This document shows positions 16,467-24,463 of a stretch of DNA of 32,841 nucleotides, piece by piece. The notes under the pieces are model-generated. The model ran no database searches, was not told the DNA's origin, and saw only the letters and a list, made by a program, of their open reading frames with translations. Source of the stretch: Myxococcales bacterium (GTDB lineage: Bacteria > Myxococcota_A > Polyangia > Polyangiales > Polyangiaceae); the NCBI GenBank assembly GCA_021847645.1, contig JAJZQG010000083.1, positions 1-32,841 on the forward strand. The letters are read 5' to 3'. Both the position numbers and the translations under genes were made by a program. Numbering within the stretch: the stretch's first letter is position 1; every line of letters starts with the position of its first letter.

Positions 16467-18973
16467 CAGCCCCTCCCTCCCTGCATTGCCGCCCGGAGCG
16501 AGCCGATCCGCGCCCGCAGCACCGCCTCCGCCGCCGGCTCCTCCCTCGTCACCGTCACCTCCTTCAGCCGGTCGAGCGCAGCGATCGCACACGCGCGCAC
16601 CAACCTGCCCCCCGCCAGCTCCGCCAACCGCCCTGGCTCGCGCATCGTCGACGCCGCCCCGCGCAGCGTAGCCGCCACCGCCCCTCGCATCGGCTCGCCA
16701 TCGGGCTCGCCGACCTGCGCCTCGCTCATGAGCTCCGAGACCATCGGGCCGGTCATCCGCGCGACGAAACGCGCCTCGGCGTACGCATGCGCGTATGCGT
16801 CCGACAGCCCCACCCCGGCCACGGTCAGCGGCTGCAGATCCGACGCAATCTGGGCGATCGCCGGCTCGAGGTGCTGCGCCATGCGCTCAAGCGCCGTGCG
16901 GTCGAGCGACTCGAGCCTCGACAGGGCCTTGGCCCGCCCCTGGCTGCTCGCCCCCGAACCTGGCGCCTCGCCGCGACGCGACCCGGCGACCTCGTCGAGC
17001 TCCCGGGCCACGCGCCCGGCCTTGCGCAACACCGCCTCCCGCCGCAACGTGTCGCTGCGATTGACCACCTGCGCGGACAACAGCTCCTCCACGTCGTCCC
17101 AGCGCGACGCCGCACGTGAAGCGTCGTCGCCCAGCCGCCCCGCCAGCGCCAGCCTGGCCGAGAACCCCACCGATGGCGCGATGGTCGGCAGCGCGGCCTG
17201 CGCCATGCCTTCGCGAACCGCGGCGACCACCGATACGACCTGCTCGTCGGACAACCGATCGCACTTGTTCACGAGCACCAACACGGGGGTGCCCAGATCG
17301 CGGATCTGCTCGAGCACCTTGCGCTCGCTGTCCTTGAGCGCTTGCGAGCCGTCCATCAGCCACAACGCCACGTGCGCCTCGCGGAACGCGCGACGCGCCG
17401 CCTCGATGTGATCCGTCTCCGGAGCGTTGAACCCCGGCGTATCGAGCACTTCGATGCGACGCAACCGCTCGATCGGCGCGCAGATGTGCACCTGCCGGAT
17501 CTTCTGCCCGGACGCCTGCATCTCCCTCAGCGCCGCCTTGAGCGCCGCGTGCCCCACGATGCGATCCGGCCCATCCACCGACACGATGCGCGCGAACGCA
17601 TCCGGCGCCCACGACAGCCAGTGCAGCGACGCCGTGGTCGGCAGGACGCCCGTCGGCGCCACGTCCGCCCCGATGAGCGCATTGATGAACGTGCTCTTGC
17701 CCGCGTTGAACTCGCCCACCACCGCCACACGCAGCGGACGCTCCATCTCGATGGCCAGGGTCTCGCACTCCGCGGCGAGCTCCAGCCGATCGAGCGACGA
17801 CGCCAGCCTGCGCAGCTCTGTGAGCAACGGCTGCAAACCTTCGTTCTCGGCTGCACCGATCCACGCTGCGTACGCCCTCGTGCGCAGCCTGTCGGCGAAC
17901 GCCTCCGTCTGCGGTCTGGATGTCGCCAGCGCGTCGAGCAACGAAACGGCCTCGATGCTCCGCCCCTCGGCCAGGGACCGCAGCGCGGCCCCCAGCTGCG
18001 TGCCGTCCGACGGAGCGCCATCGCCCAACGCCTCGACCGCTGCCGTCAATGCATCGTCGTCACCTCGTTCGATCGCGATGTCATACAGAGACTTGGCCGC
18101 GCCCCGATCCCCGGCCTTCGCGATCGACTCGAGAATGTCCTGCGCGTCGTCCGTGCGCCCCTCCGCATGCGCCAGCGCCAACGCGAACGCCGGCTCCTGC
18201 ACACGGCCGTCCGCCGTCAACAACTCGCGCACACGCGTCACCTCCACCGCGTCGCGGCTCGTCGAGATGTACGACGCGAGCGCCTGCTCCGCGCCGAGAG
18301 CGTCGAGAATGTACGCGCGCACGAGTAGATCGAGCACACCCGGCTCGCCCAGCATCCATCGCCCTCGCGCGCACGCCAGCGCCGTCCGGCCATCCAGGGC
18401 CTCGGGCTCGCCCAGATCGTCGAGCGCGATGGTGGCCATGTCCCGGTCACCCAGCGCCACGGCAACCTCGAGCCGACGCAACGCGATGTCCCACTCGCCC
18501 GAGAACATGCGCAATGCCTCCAGCCAGCGGCTCGCACGCCAGGGGTCGCCCGCAGCCAGATCGAGGTCGGCCAGCTTGAGCAAGGCGGTGCGACGAACCG
18601 ATGACGGAGCGTCGGGGTCGAGGCCGTTCTGATACGCGCGGCTGACCTCCGCGATCGGTGCACCGACCCGCTCTAGCATCTCGGCGAGCGACACCCACAG
18701 CTCGCCACGCCACGGCGCCGTCTCACACAGCTGGCGCAACGCTGAGGTCGCTTCGTCGTACAGAAACGCGCGCTCGCACGACTCGGCGAGCAGCGCCAGC
18801 CCCAGCGGCGAGCCCGGCGCCTTGTGCAGCAGCTCCCGCGAGTGCTCCCTGGCCCCCAGCGCATCGCCGCGCTCCAGCGCACGCACCGCCTCGCGACGCT
18901 CGTCCTCCGCGCCACGCGCCAGGATCGCCACCCTTCCGAGCCAGTTTCCGACACTGTCCGCGAGCGACGCCAC
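16466..18973 (-). CDS. TPR-like plus dynamin-family GTPase
   Basis: 835 aa. Residues about 1-400 are all-helical with TPR-like pairs (ARELEHSRELLHK-type periodicity, about 25-350). The GTPase domain has G1 GEFNAGKS (420-427), G2 around PTTAS (445-449), G3 DTPG (511-514) and G4 NKCD (569-572). The helical C-terminal part (about 620-835) is as expected for dynamin-like stalks. Such bacterial GTPases remodel membranes or act as checkpoint switches. The start is GTG 18973, with no clear ribosome binding site. Its stop is joined through a mini-ORF to lptA and lptB, suggesting a link with envelope lipid transport; that link is inference from position. Its substrate and partners are unknown. Confidence 0.85.
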   Translation of the reverse strand: MASLADSVGNWLGRVAILARGAEDERREAVRALERGDALGAREHSRELLHKAPGSPLGLALLAESCERAFLYDEATSALRQLCETAPWRGELWVSLAEMLERVGAPIAEVSRAYQNGLDPDAPSSVRRTALLKLADLDLAAGDPWRASRWLEALRMFSGEWDIALRRLEVAVALGDRDMATIALDDLGEPEALDGRTALACARGRWMLGEPGVLDLLVRAYILDALGAEQALASYISTSRDAVEVTRVRELLTADGRVQEPAFALALAHAEGRTDDAQDILESIAKAGDRGAAKSLYDIAIERGDDDALTAAVEALGDGAPSDGTQLGAALRSLAEGRSIEAVSLLDALATSRPQTEAFADRLRTRAYAAWIGAAENEGLQPLLTELRRLASSLDRLELAAECETLAIEMERPLRVAVVGEFNAGKSTFINALIGADVAPTGVLPTTASLHWLSWAPDAFARIVSVDGPDRIVGHAALKAALREMQASGQKIRQVHICAPIERLRRIEVLDTPGFNAPETDHIEAARRAFREAHVALWLMDGSQALKDSERKVLEQIRDLGTPVLVLVNKCDRLSDEQVVSVVAAVREGMAQAALPTIAPSVGFSARLALAGRLGDDASRAASRWDDVEELLSAQVVNRSDTLRREAVLRKAGRVARELDEVAGSRRGEAPGSGASSQGRAKALSRLESLDRTALERMAQHLEPAIAQIASDLQPLTVAGVGLSDAYAHAYAEARFVARMTGPMVSELMSEAQVGEPDGEPMRGAVAATLRGAASTMREPGRLAELAGGRLVRACAIAALDRLKEVTVTREEPAAEAVLRARIGSLRAAMQGGRG

Positions 18974-19023
18974 GACCGGAGCCTACAGCGCCCGCTCGCG
19001 CAAGGGAACGTGGAGACGGCGGC

Positions 19024-19155
19024 TCAACGCCCGCGATTCAGCTCGCGCTGGGCGCGATCGAGCTCCTCGGTGCGCCGTTGCACGCGACGCTCCAGCTCCG
19101 ACCTGGCGCCCCGATCGCGCGGGCTGCAGGTGGCGGGCCGCCACCTACGGCGCAA
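19024..19155 (-). CDS. Possible short coiled-coil ORF
   Basis: Between the PHP protein stop and the GTPase start, the minus strand has a frame ending at 19024 that encodes SELERRVQRRTEELDRAQRE near its C-terminus, a clean heptad pattern with GC-rich third positions. The only start is TTG 19155, overlapping the PHP gene by 11 bases, and no Shine-Dalgarno is visible. It could be a small coiled-coil protein of 43 aa, the tail of the PHP protein displaced by a frameshift, or chance. Confidence 0.25.
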   Translation of the reverse strand: MRRRWRPATCSPRDRGARSELERRVQRRTEELDRAQRELNRGR

Positions 19156-20146
19156 CCCGAACCGCCGGCGTCCATGCTTGCGTGTCGCCGGTCGCGTCCA
19201 CCCGCGCCCGCACCCAGCCTTCGTTCCCGCGCAGCTCGTAGCTCGTCACCCCCGTCGCCAGCACGCCCGACGCCCCGATGAACGTCACCTTCGCGTCCGG
19301 CTCGGCCGGCACCACCACGTACCGGGCGCCGCGCACCTCCACCCGCTCGAGCGACGGCCCGGTCGACGCGACCAGCAGCCCGTCACGCAGCGCGTCGCAG
19401 ATCATGTCCGGGTCGCTCGACGATGTGGAGACGAACACCCAGCCCTTTCCCGGGTACGCCGACGGCTCGCCGCATTGATCGACGTGATGCATGTCGTCCA
19501 CCGCCACGCCCATCAGATCGATCCCTCGTGACAACGCGGCGTCCCACATCGCCTCGTGCGACGGGTGCGCGGCGTCGCCCTTGGATCGCACGTAGGGGTG
19601 ACCGCTGGCGACCTCGATGAGCGCAGCACCCGCGAAGGCACCGACGTCGTCGATCGAAACGGCCCAATCGAAGTTCGGATGGTTGATCAACGCCACGCCG
19701 CCCTGCTGGCTGGTCAGCCGGACGGCACGCCGAATCGCCTCGGCAGCGCTCGCGAAATCCCCTCCGCCAATGGTCTTGCGCGTGCACAGGGCGTTGACGT
19801 GCACCTGGCGGCCGGCGTGCCACATGCTCACTTCCTCGCCGCGCAGCACCGTGAAGTCTGGACTCGAGAGCTCCTTCGCAGTCGCCTCGTCGGTCACGCG
19901 GTTGTGGTCCGTGAGCGCGATGAACGCGTAGCCGTGCTCCCGATACCACCGCGCCACCTCGGCCGGACTGCTGTCGCCGTCGCTCAGGCTCGTGTGGATG
20001 TGAACGCTTCCCTTGAGCAAGGGACCGAGCTCGAACTGGCGCGCAAAGTGCGGTGGCTCGCGCGGTGCAACCTCCTTGCTCCCGCGAGAGCAGCCGACCG
20101 CCAACACGGTCGCCACGGCAAGCAGGATGGCGCACCTCGAGCACAT
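19145..20146 (-). CDS. Lipoprotein with PHP phosphoesterase domain
   Basis: 333 aa. A signal peptide ends in LAVGC (C19), so the protein should be exported and lipid-anchored. The PHP domain follows with HIHTSLSDGD (H49, H51, D56), LTDHN (H81), LRGEEVS (E104/E105), H110/H116 and INHPNFDW, a usual metal-binding set for two- or three-metal phosphoesterases. HPYVRSKGDAAHP and GVAVDDMHH give later ligands. A short C-terminal beta region ends the protein. Family members hydrolyse phosphoesters such as nucleotides or small phosphate esters; the substrate here is unknown. ATG 20146 is chosen because the signal peptide begins there. It follows the GMC gene by 94 bases on the same strand. Confidence 0.83.
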   Translation of the reverse strand: MCSRCAILLAVATVLAVGCSRGSKEVAPREPPHFARQFELGPLLKGSVHIHTSLSDGDSSPAEVARWYREHGYAFIALTDHNRVTDEATAKELSSPDFTVLRGEEVSMWHAGRQVHVNALCTRKTIGGGDFASAAEAIRRAVRLTSQQGGVALINHPNFDWAVSIDDVGAFAGAALIEVASGHPYVRSKGDAAHPSHEAMWDAALSRGIDLMGVAVDDMHHVDQCGEPSAYPGKGWVFVSTSSSDPDMICDALRDGLLVASTGPSLERVEVRGARYVVVPAEPDAKVTFIGASGVLATGVTSYELRGNEGWVRARVDATGDTQAWTPAVRVAP

Positions 20147-20240
20147 GCGGCGCGCATCATGCCCGCGCACGCTGCCCCAGGTAAAGGCCGCTTCGCCCGC
20201 CGCCGGCGCGAACTGGCCGGCAGCGCTCGCTCGTGCTGCG

Positions 20241-21833
20241 TCAGGCTCTGGCCGCGATGCCCCGCGCCGCCAGCATCGCCACCGCCATGATCGCGTGCTG
20301 CGGGTTGACCCCGATGTTGGAGGGAAACACACTCGAGTCCACCACGAACAAGCGCTCGACCTCGTGCGTCGCGAAGTCCAGGCCCACCGCGCTGGTCCCG
20401 CGATCGGGCCCCATGCGCGCCGCGCCGAACAGGTGCGTGGCGATGAACATGTAGTGACGCGGATCGTCCGGCGCCTGATCGATCAGCCCCAGCTGATCGG
20501 GCGAGGTCAGTGTCTCGGGCAAGCCGTGAATGCCGGGCATCACCTCGCGCGCCCCGGTGGCGAACGCGATCTCGGCCAGGGTGCGCAGCCCCTTCTTGGC
20601 GATGCGCACGTCCTCCGGCCCCAGCGTGTAGCGCACCCGATCGGCCCCCGCGAACGAGTCGACCTTGCCCGTGGCATACGCGCGCACCTGCACACCCCAG
20701 ATAGCGAGACGACGGAAGTCGGCCAGGCGACGGACCAGGTTCGCGCCGAACCCCGGGATGCGCACCGCGGCCAACTCGGGCGCCAGCGCGATCGACTCCA
20801 GCTTGAAGCGGTGCGTCCGACGAAAATGGATCGTCTCCATGGCCTGGGTCACGCCGCGGTTCGACGAGACGTCGTCGCCGTAGAACGCCCCGAGCCCCAC
20901 GCCCGGATGCGCCATGAAGTTCTGACCGATCGCCTTGGACTTGAGCCCGCTGCGACGAAGCAGGTTGGGCGTCTGCACCGTGCTGGCCGCCACCACCACG
21001 CCGCGGGTCGCCCGCAGCCGTAGCGTGCCCTTGCCCGCGGTCGCCGCCACGACACCCTTGGCGCGCCCGCCCGAGACGATCACGTGCTGGACCTTGGCCT
21101 GCGTGAACAGGCGCGCGCCCTTCTTCAACGCCCAGGGCACGTAGGTCAACGCGGTCGAAAGCTTCGCGCCGTTCGGGCAGCCCTGCGCACAGCGCGCCGA
21201 GCCGCGGCAACCTCGCGCGTACCGATCGATCACGTGGGGACGAATCCCCAGCGCCACCATGCCGTCGCGCATGAGCGTGTTGTTGCGCCCCAGAATCTCC
21301 TCTTCGACCGGGTGCACGTTCAGCGTCCTCTCGAGGTCCTCGAAGCACGGACCGAGATTGCGCTCGTTGAGCACGTTCTCCAGGCCGAAGCGCGCGCCCC
21401 AGTCGGCGTACACGTCGTCGGGCAGACGCCAGGCGATCGCCGAGTTGACCGTGGTGCCGCCGCCCACGCACACGCCCTGCAGCAGAGGGATGAACGTGCG
21501 CCCCTGGATCACGAACCCGCCCGCGTCGCGGTACAGCGCCTTGAAGGCCGGCTGAACCGACAGCTGGAACTGGCGCGTCCTGAACCACGCGCCTTCCTCC
21601 ACGATCGCTACGCGCAAGCCCGCGTCGGCCAGGACGTGCGCCGCCACGCCGCCCGCCGCGCCGGAGCCCACCACCACGAAGTCGAACTCCTGCTCCTCGG
21701 TTCCGACGATCGTCGCGCCATCCACCACGCTGCCCGCCGGCAGGCTCTCCGGGTCATCCGGAAACGCGCCCGGCGGTTCGGTCTCCGCAGCGGTCGGCAT
21801 GCGGCTGAAAGCGTCGAGGTCAAGCGTGCTCAT
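20241..21833 (-). CDS. GMC-family FAD-dependent oxidoreductase
   Basis: 530 aa. The FAD site is VVVGSGAAGG (about 54-62), followed by the GMC signature region VCVGGGTTVNSAIAWRLP. The C-terminal block VVDSSVFPSNIGVNPQHAIMAVAM holds the catalytic His region. A Cys-rich segment, CRGSARCAQGCPNGAK (C209, C214, C218), and the FMAHPGVG block resemble long-chain alcohol oxidase and cholesterol-oxidase-like members rather than choline or glucose oxidases. There is no signal peptide. The start overlaps the end of the preceding small gene by 14 bases, and both lie downstream of a FadR-type repressor. A fatty alcohol or sterol substrate is plausible; this is inferred from the subgroup and the repressor. 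Confidence 0.87.
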   Translation of the reverse strand: MSTLDLDAFSRMPTAAETEPPGAFPDDPESLPAGSVVDGATIVGTEEQEFDFVVVGSGAAGGVAAHVLADAGLRVAIVEEGAWFRTRQFQLSVQPAFKALYRDAGGFVIQGRTFIPLLQGVCVGGGTTVNSAIAWRLPDDVYADWGARFGLENVLNERNLGPCFEDLERTLNVHPVEEEILGRNNTLMRDGMVALGIRPHVIDRYARGCRGSARCAQGCPNGAKLSTALTYVPWALKKGARLFTQAKVQHVIVSGGRAKGVVAATAGKGTLRLRATRGVVVAASTVQTPNLLRRSGLKSKAIGQNFMAHPGVGLGAFYGDDVSSNRGVTQAMETIHFRRTHRFKLESIALAPELAAVRIPGFGANLVRRLADFRRLAIWGVQVRAYATGKVDSFAGADRVRYTLGPEDVRIAKKGLRTLAEIAFATGAREVMPGIHGLPETLTSPDQLGLIDQAPDDPRHYMFIATHLFGAARMGPDRGTSAVGLDFATHEVERLFVVDSSVFPSNIGVNPQHAIMAVAMLAARGIAARA

Positions 21834-22236
21834 GGCCCTGCTCCTTGCTGGCGGCTGCCGAGACCATCACGCTGCGAGACTGGGGAGCCGTGCAATACAG
21901 CATCGCGCCCGTGGCCTTGGCGAGCATCACGAACTGGCGCACCAGGTAGAAGCGCGACTTGTACAGCTTGCCGAGAGCCTCCTCGCGGCCATCCGCGGCG
22001 AGCGCGCCGAGCGTGCGTGGCTCGCGCATCGTCAGCACCGGTGAGCACGCCACGAACGCGAAGCAGGCACGAAGGCCCATCGCGCCGATGAGCGTCTGGC
22101 TCGTGATCATGTCGTCGAGGAACGCATCGACATCCAGATCCATCACGCCGAGCGGCAGCTCGGGCGATGCGTTGCGCGGGAACATCGCGTCGAGCACTCC
22201 GTGCATCCAGCGTCGTTCGATGGGCAGCAGCTTCAT
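21820..22236 (-). CDS. Small protein paired with the GMC oxidoreductase
   Basis: 138 aa. I do not recognise a named domain with certainty. The length, the opening LPIERRWMHGVLDAMFP and the place directly before a GMC gene resemble the small subunit-3-like partners of gluconate dehydrogenase-type oxidoreductases. There is no signal peptide; the middle (about 45-65, MGLRACFAFVACSPV) is hydrophobic. It overlaps the GMC gene by 14 bases and lies 39 bases after the repressor gene. An accessory or assembly role for the oxidase is likely. Confidence 0.65.
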   Translation of the reverse strand: MKLLPIERRWMHGVLDAMFPRNASPELPLGVMDLDVDAFLDDMITSQTLIGAMGLRACFAFVACSPVLTMREPRTLGALAADGREEALGKLYKSRFYLVRQFVMLAKATGAMLYCTAPQSRSVMVSAAASKEQGHEHA

Positions 22237-22275
22237 GCAGACCTCACGGGTTCGCGATGCGGCCGAAGCCGCGCG

Positions 22276-23085
22276 TCAGGTGGAGCTCGCGCGCTTGCGC
22301 GCAGCGGGCTTGTTCGCAGACGAGCGCGCGGATCTGCGCGCCGTGGAGGAAAGCCGGTCGAGCGTGGCCCGGTCTTGCTGCTCGAGCGCCGCGCGAACGA
22401 AGCCGCGCGCGGTCTCGGGCTCGCCCTGCTCGAGCAGCGCCAGCACCGCCTCGTGGTGCTTCATGTGCTCGACCGGGTCCGGGTACATCGCACGCGCCAC
22501 CTCGGGCTGCAGCTCCGGGAACGGCGCGAGCATGTTGAGCAGAAGCTCGAAGCCCAGGTTGCGCGACACGCGGACCACCGCCCGAGCGATGCGCACGTCG
22601 CGCGCTGCAAACGCGACGGGATCGGCTGTGTGGGCGCGCGCCTCCTCGACCACGCGGCGAAGGTCGGCGAGGTCGGCGTCGGTGCGACGCTGGCAGGCGA
22701 GGGCGACGGTCTCCGCGGCGATGATGCGACGAATCTCGAGCAGGTGCTCGAGATAGGTGCGCCAGGTGGGGTCGCGGGGATCGCCCGTGCGCAGCAGGAA
22801 CGAGAGGGTCTCGAGGCCGGCGGTCTCGCGCCAGTTGGCCACGACGGTGCCCGTGCCGTGACGCACGATGATGAGCCCCAGTGCCTGGAGGCGGGAGAGG
22901 GCGGCGCGAAGCGTGAGACGGTTGACGCCCAGGGAGCGGGCCAGGTCGCGTTCGGCGGGCAAGCGCGAGCCGACGGGCAGCTGGCCGAGCAGGATCTTGC
23001 CGCGCAGCGAATTGACCACGAGCTCTACGATGGTGGCGCGTTCGACGGGCTCGATGGCGGCAGGGGCGGGCGCTGCAGTGGGCAT
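22276..23085 (-). CDS. FadR-subfamily GntR transcriptional regulator
   Basis: 269 aa. The winged helix (about 15-82) has GSRLPAERDLARSLGVNRLT and RQ-type recognition residues LRAALSRLQALGLI with the wing HGTGTVV, close to FadR. The helical FCD ligand domain (about 110-245) follows. The first metal-binding His of the FCD motif (DxxFH) is replaced: the site reads D163-V-R-I-A, so metal binding may be lost, as in acyl-CoA-binding FadR. The tail (RRSARSSANKPAARKRASST) is basic. It is the first gene of the unit with the small protein and the GMC oxidase, and an operator-like palindrome stands ten bases before its start. Autoregulation and control of the oxidase genes are likely; the ligand is unknown. 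Confidence 0.9.
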   Translation of the reverse strand: MPTAAPAPAAIEPVERATIVELVVNSLRGKILLGQLPVGSRLPAERDLARSLGVNRLTLRAALSRLQALGLIIVRHGTGTVVANWRETAGLETLSFLLRTGDPRDPTWRTYLEHLLEIRRIIAAETVALACQRRTDADLADLRRVVEEARAHTADPVAFAARDVRIARAVVRVSRNLGFELLLNMLAPFPELQPEVARAMYPDPVEHMKHHEAVLALLEQGEPETARGFVRAALEQQDRATLDRLSSTARRSARSSANKPAARKRASST

Positions 23086-23094
23086 CTGATTGAG

Positions 23095-23105
23095 TGGTTG
23101 AACCA
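23095..23105 (-). promoter_or_regulatory. FadR/GntR-type operator
   Basis: TGGTTGAACCA is a perfect palindrome around one base and has the TGGT-N3-ACCA core of known FadR operators. It lies 9 bases upstream of the regulator start codon, between 23085 and the rest of the gap. This is the natural place for autorepression. The matching family of regulator is encoded next to it. Confidence 0.65.
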
Positions 23106-23207
23106 GTAACCCGCTGGCAGGGCGCTGTCAACGACCTGCCACGCAGCGCCTCAGCAGACGGTGCGCGGCACGCTCCCTCGGCCAGTGCGCGGCGAAAAGA
23201 ACTCCAG

Positions 23208-23312
23208 AGGCCTTTCGACGCGCCCGCAAGGCCCTTCGACGCGCCCGCAAGGCCCTTCGACGCGCCCACAAGGCCCTTCGACGCGCCCGCGACAGCCTTC
23301 GACGCGAGTCGG
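23208..23312. repeat. 21-bp tandem repeat, about five copies
   Basis: Units start at 23208, 23229, 23250 and 23271 with near-identical sequence based on AGGCCCTTCGACGCGCCCGC, and a diverged fifth at 23292. The period is a multiple of three, so either strand would give a seven-residue protein repeat (RPFDAPA on plus, KGLAGAS on minus). No supported gene crosses it. It lies between the repressor promoter and the end of the next minus-strand gene. Confidence 0.85.
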
Positions 23313-23385
23313 AAGCCGCTTGCAGCGCGTCGATCGCCTCGCGCCTCGCGCGCGTGCGGACCAGCCCCGCGCCCGAGGCCTTCCC

Positions 23386-23940
23386 CTACGCCTCGATCTT
23401 GGCTTCGTCCGCCTTCGAGGCCGCTTCTTTCGCCAACGCTTCCTTCAGATCCCGAAGCGCTGCCTCCACCAGCTTGCCGTGCCGCTCCCAGCCCGACATG
23501 CCCGCGAAGTACAGCCCGTAGAGCGCAAACGGATGCTGCTCGTACTCGCTCTTGAACGCCTCGTAGGCCTCCAGCGCCCGATCGTCACTCACGCCCCAGG
23601 GCTCCGCGTCCTGCGCCAGCGTGGCCTGATCGTCGACCTCGAGCCCCACCCGTCGGCAGTACTTGACGATCATCGGCACCGCGTTCTGGGTCGCGTGGAA
23701 GTACAGCTCGAGCGCGGCCTTGGTGATCAGCCACGCATCCGGCGGCGGATCCTTGCTCAGGATCGAGCGCAGCAGGCGCTTCGGATCGTTGCGGTACTTG
23801 TTGCCCTGACGCTGCTCGATCATCCACTGGCGAAGGAGCGTGAGAGGCAGAAGCCGGGCGAGAAGCGGGGTCGCCTCCTTGCGCAACCGCGCGTGAAGCT
23901 GGGTGAAGCTCCGAACCTCGTCATGATCGACATCCGCCAT
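23386..23940 (-). CDS. Conserved-looking protein of unknown function
   Basis: 184 aa, start ATG 23940 with GAGGAG upstream. The sequence is mostly helical, soluble, without signal peptide or known motif. The middle (LYFHATQNAVPMIVKYCRRV, about 90-110) and the aromatic block EQHPFALYGLYFAGMSGWER are the most protein-specific parts. The C-terminus is a Lys/Ala/Glu-rich helix (KEALAKEAASKADEAKIEA). An extended frame to 23979 exists but lacks a ribosome binding site. No function is assigned, and neighbours do not suggest one. Confidence 0.7.
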   Translation of the reverse strand: MADVDHDEVRSFTQLHARLRKEATPLLARLLPLTLLRQWMIEQRQGNKYRNDPKRLLRSILSKDPPPDAWLITKAALELYFHATQNAVPMIVKYCRRVGLEVDDQATLAQDAEPWGVSDDRALEAYEAFKSEYEQHPFALYGLYFAGMSGWERHGKLVEAALRDLKEALAKEAASKADEAKIEA

Positions 23941-24099
23941 CGAACCACTCCTCACTGCTGCTCGGTCACACCTCGGCAACCGTCGCCGGCATCTAGACGT
24001 CCCGCTGATCGCCTGTCAAGGCGGTGCGCGCCCGCCCGCGATCTTTCGCCCTACGAAGCTCTCGCCGCACGCGCCGGCGCTCATCTCCCGCGGCTCGCA

Positions 24100-24438
24100 T
24101 CATCCCGGCGGCCACCCCATCCCCCGGCCTCCGAGCACGTGCGCGTGCACGTGAAATACACTTTGCCCCGCGTTCGGCCCCGTGTTGAGCACCACGCGGT
24201 AGCCCGACCCGCCCAGCCCCTGCTCCTGCGCCACCTTGCTCGCCACCAGCAGCACCTTGCCCAGCAGCGCCGCGTCCGCCTCCGTCGCCTCGTTCAGCGA
24301 CACCACGTGCTTGCGCGGTATCACCAACATGTGCGTCGGCGCCTGCGGGTGCACGTCGTGAAACGCCACCACGTCGTCGTCCTCGTATACGATCCGCGCC
24401 CCCAGCTCGTGGGCCGCGATCCGGCAGAAGATGCACAT
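24100..24438 (-). CDS. HIT-family hydrolase (histidine triad)
   Basis: 112 aa, usual size. MCIFCRI with C2 and C5 is the zinc-binding start of HINT-type proteins, YEDDDVVAFHDVHPQAPTH is the nucleotide-binding beta region, and HVHAH (96-100) is the catalytic histidine triad. These enzymes hydrolyse AMP-linked or other purine phosphoramidates. ATG 24438 has GGAGG about a dozen bases upstream. It follows the prfA unit by 25 bases on the same strand and may be its last gene. Confidence 0.93.
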   Translation of the reverse strand: MCIFCRIAAHELGARIVYEDDDVVAFHDVHPQAPTHMLVIPRKHVVSLNEATEADAALLGKVLLVASKVAQEQGLGGSGYRVVLNTGPNAGQSVFHVHAHVLGGRGMGWPPG

Positions 24439-24463
24439 CGATGCCTAGCCCTCCGATCCTGCC

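Larger units (their letters stand above)
23086..23385. other. Intergenic region with operator and tandem repeat
   Basis: This 300-bp gap holds the FadR-type operator near 23095-23105 and the 21-bp tandem repeat at 23208-23312. No further gene is supported: the open frames over the repeats encode only seven-residue repetitions and lack a ribosome binding site. Confidence 0.5.

Noticed and set aside
23208-23312. CRISPR array
   Set aside because: The units are directly adjacent with no spacers and no cas genes are nearby; it is a tandem repeat.
23094-23555. Plus-strand gene with RPFDAPA repeats
   Set aside because: It is only the 21-bp DNA repeat read in frame, continues antisense to the gene at 23386-23940, and has no ribosome site.
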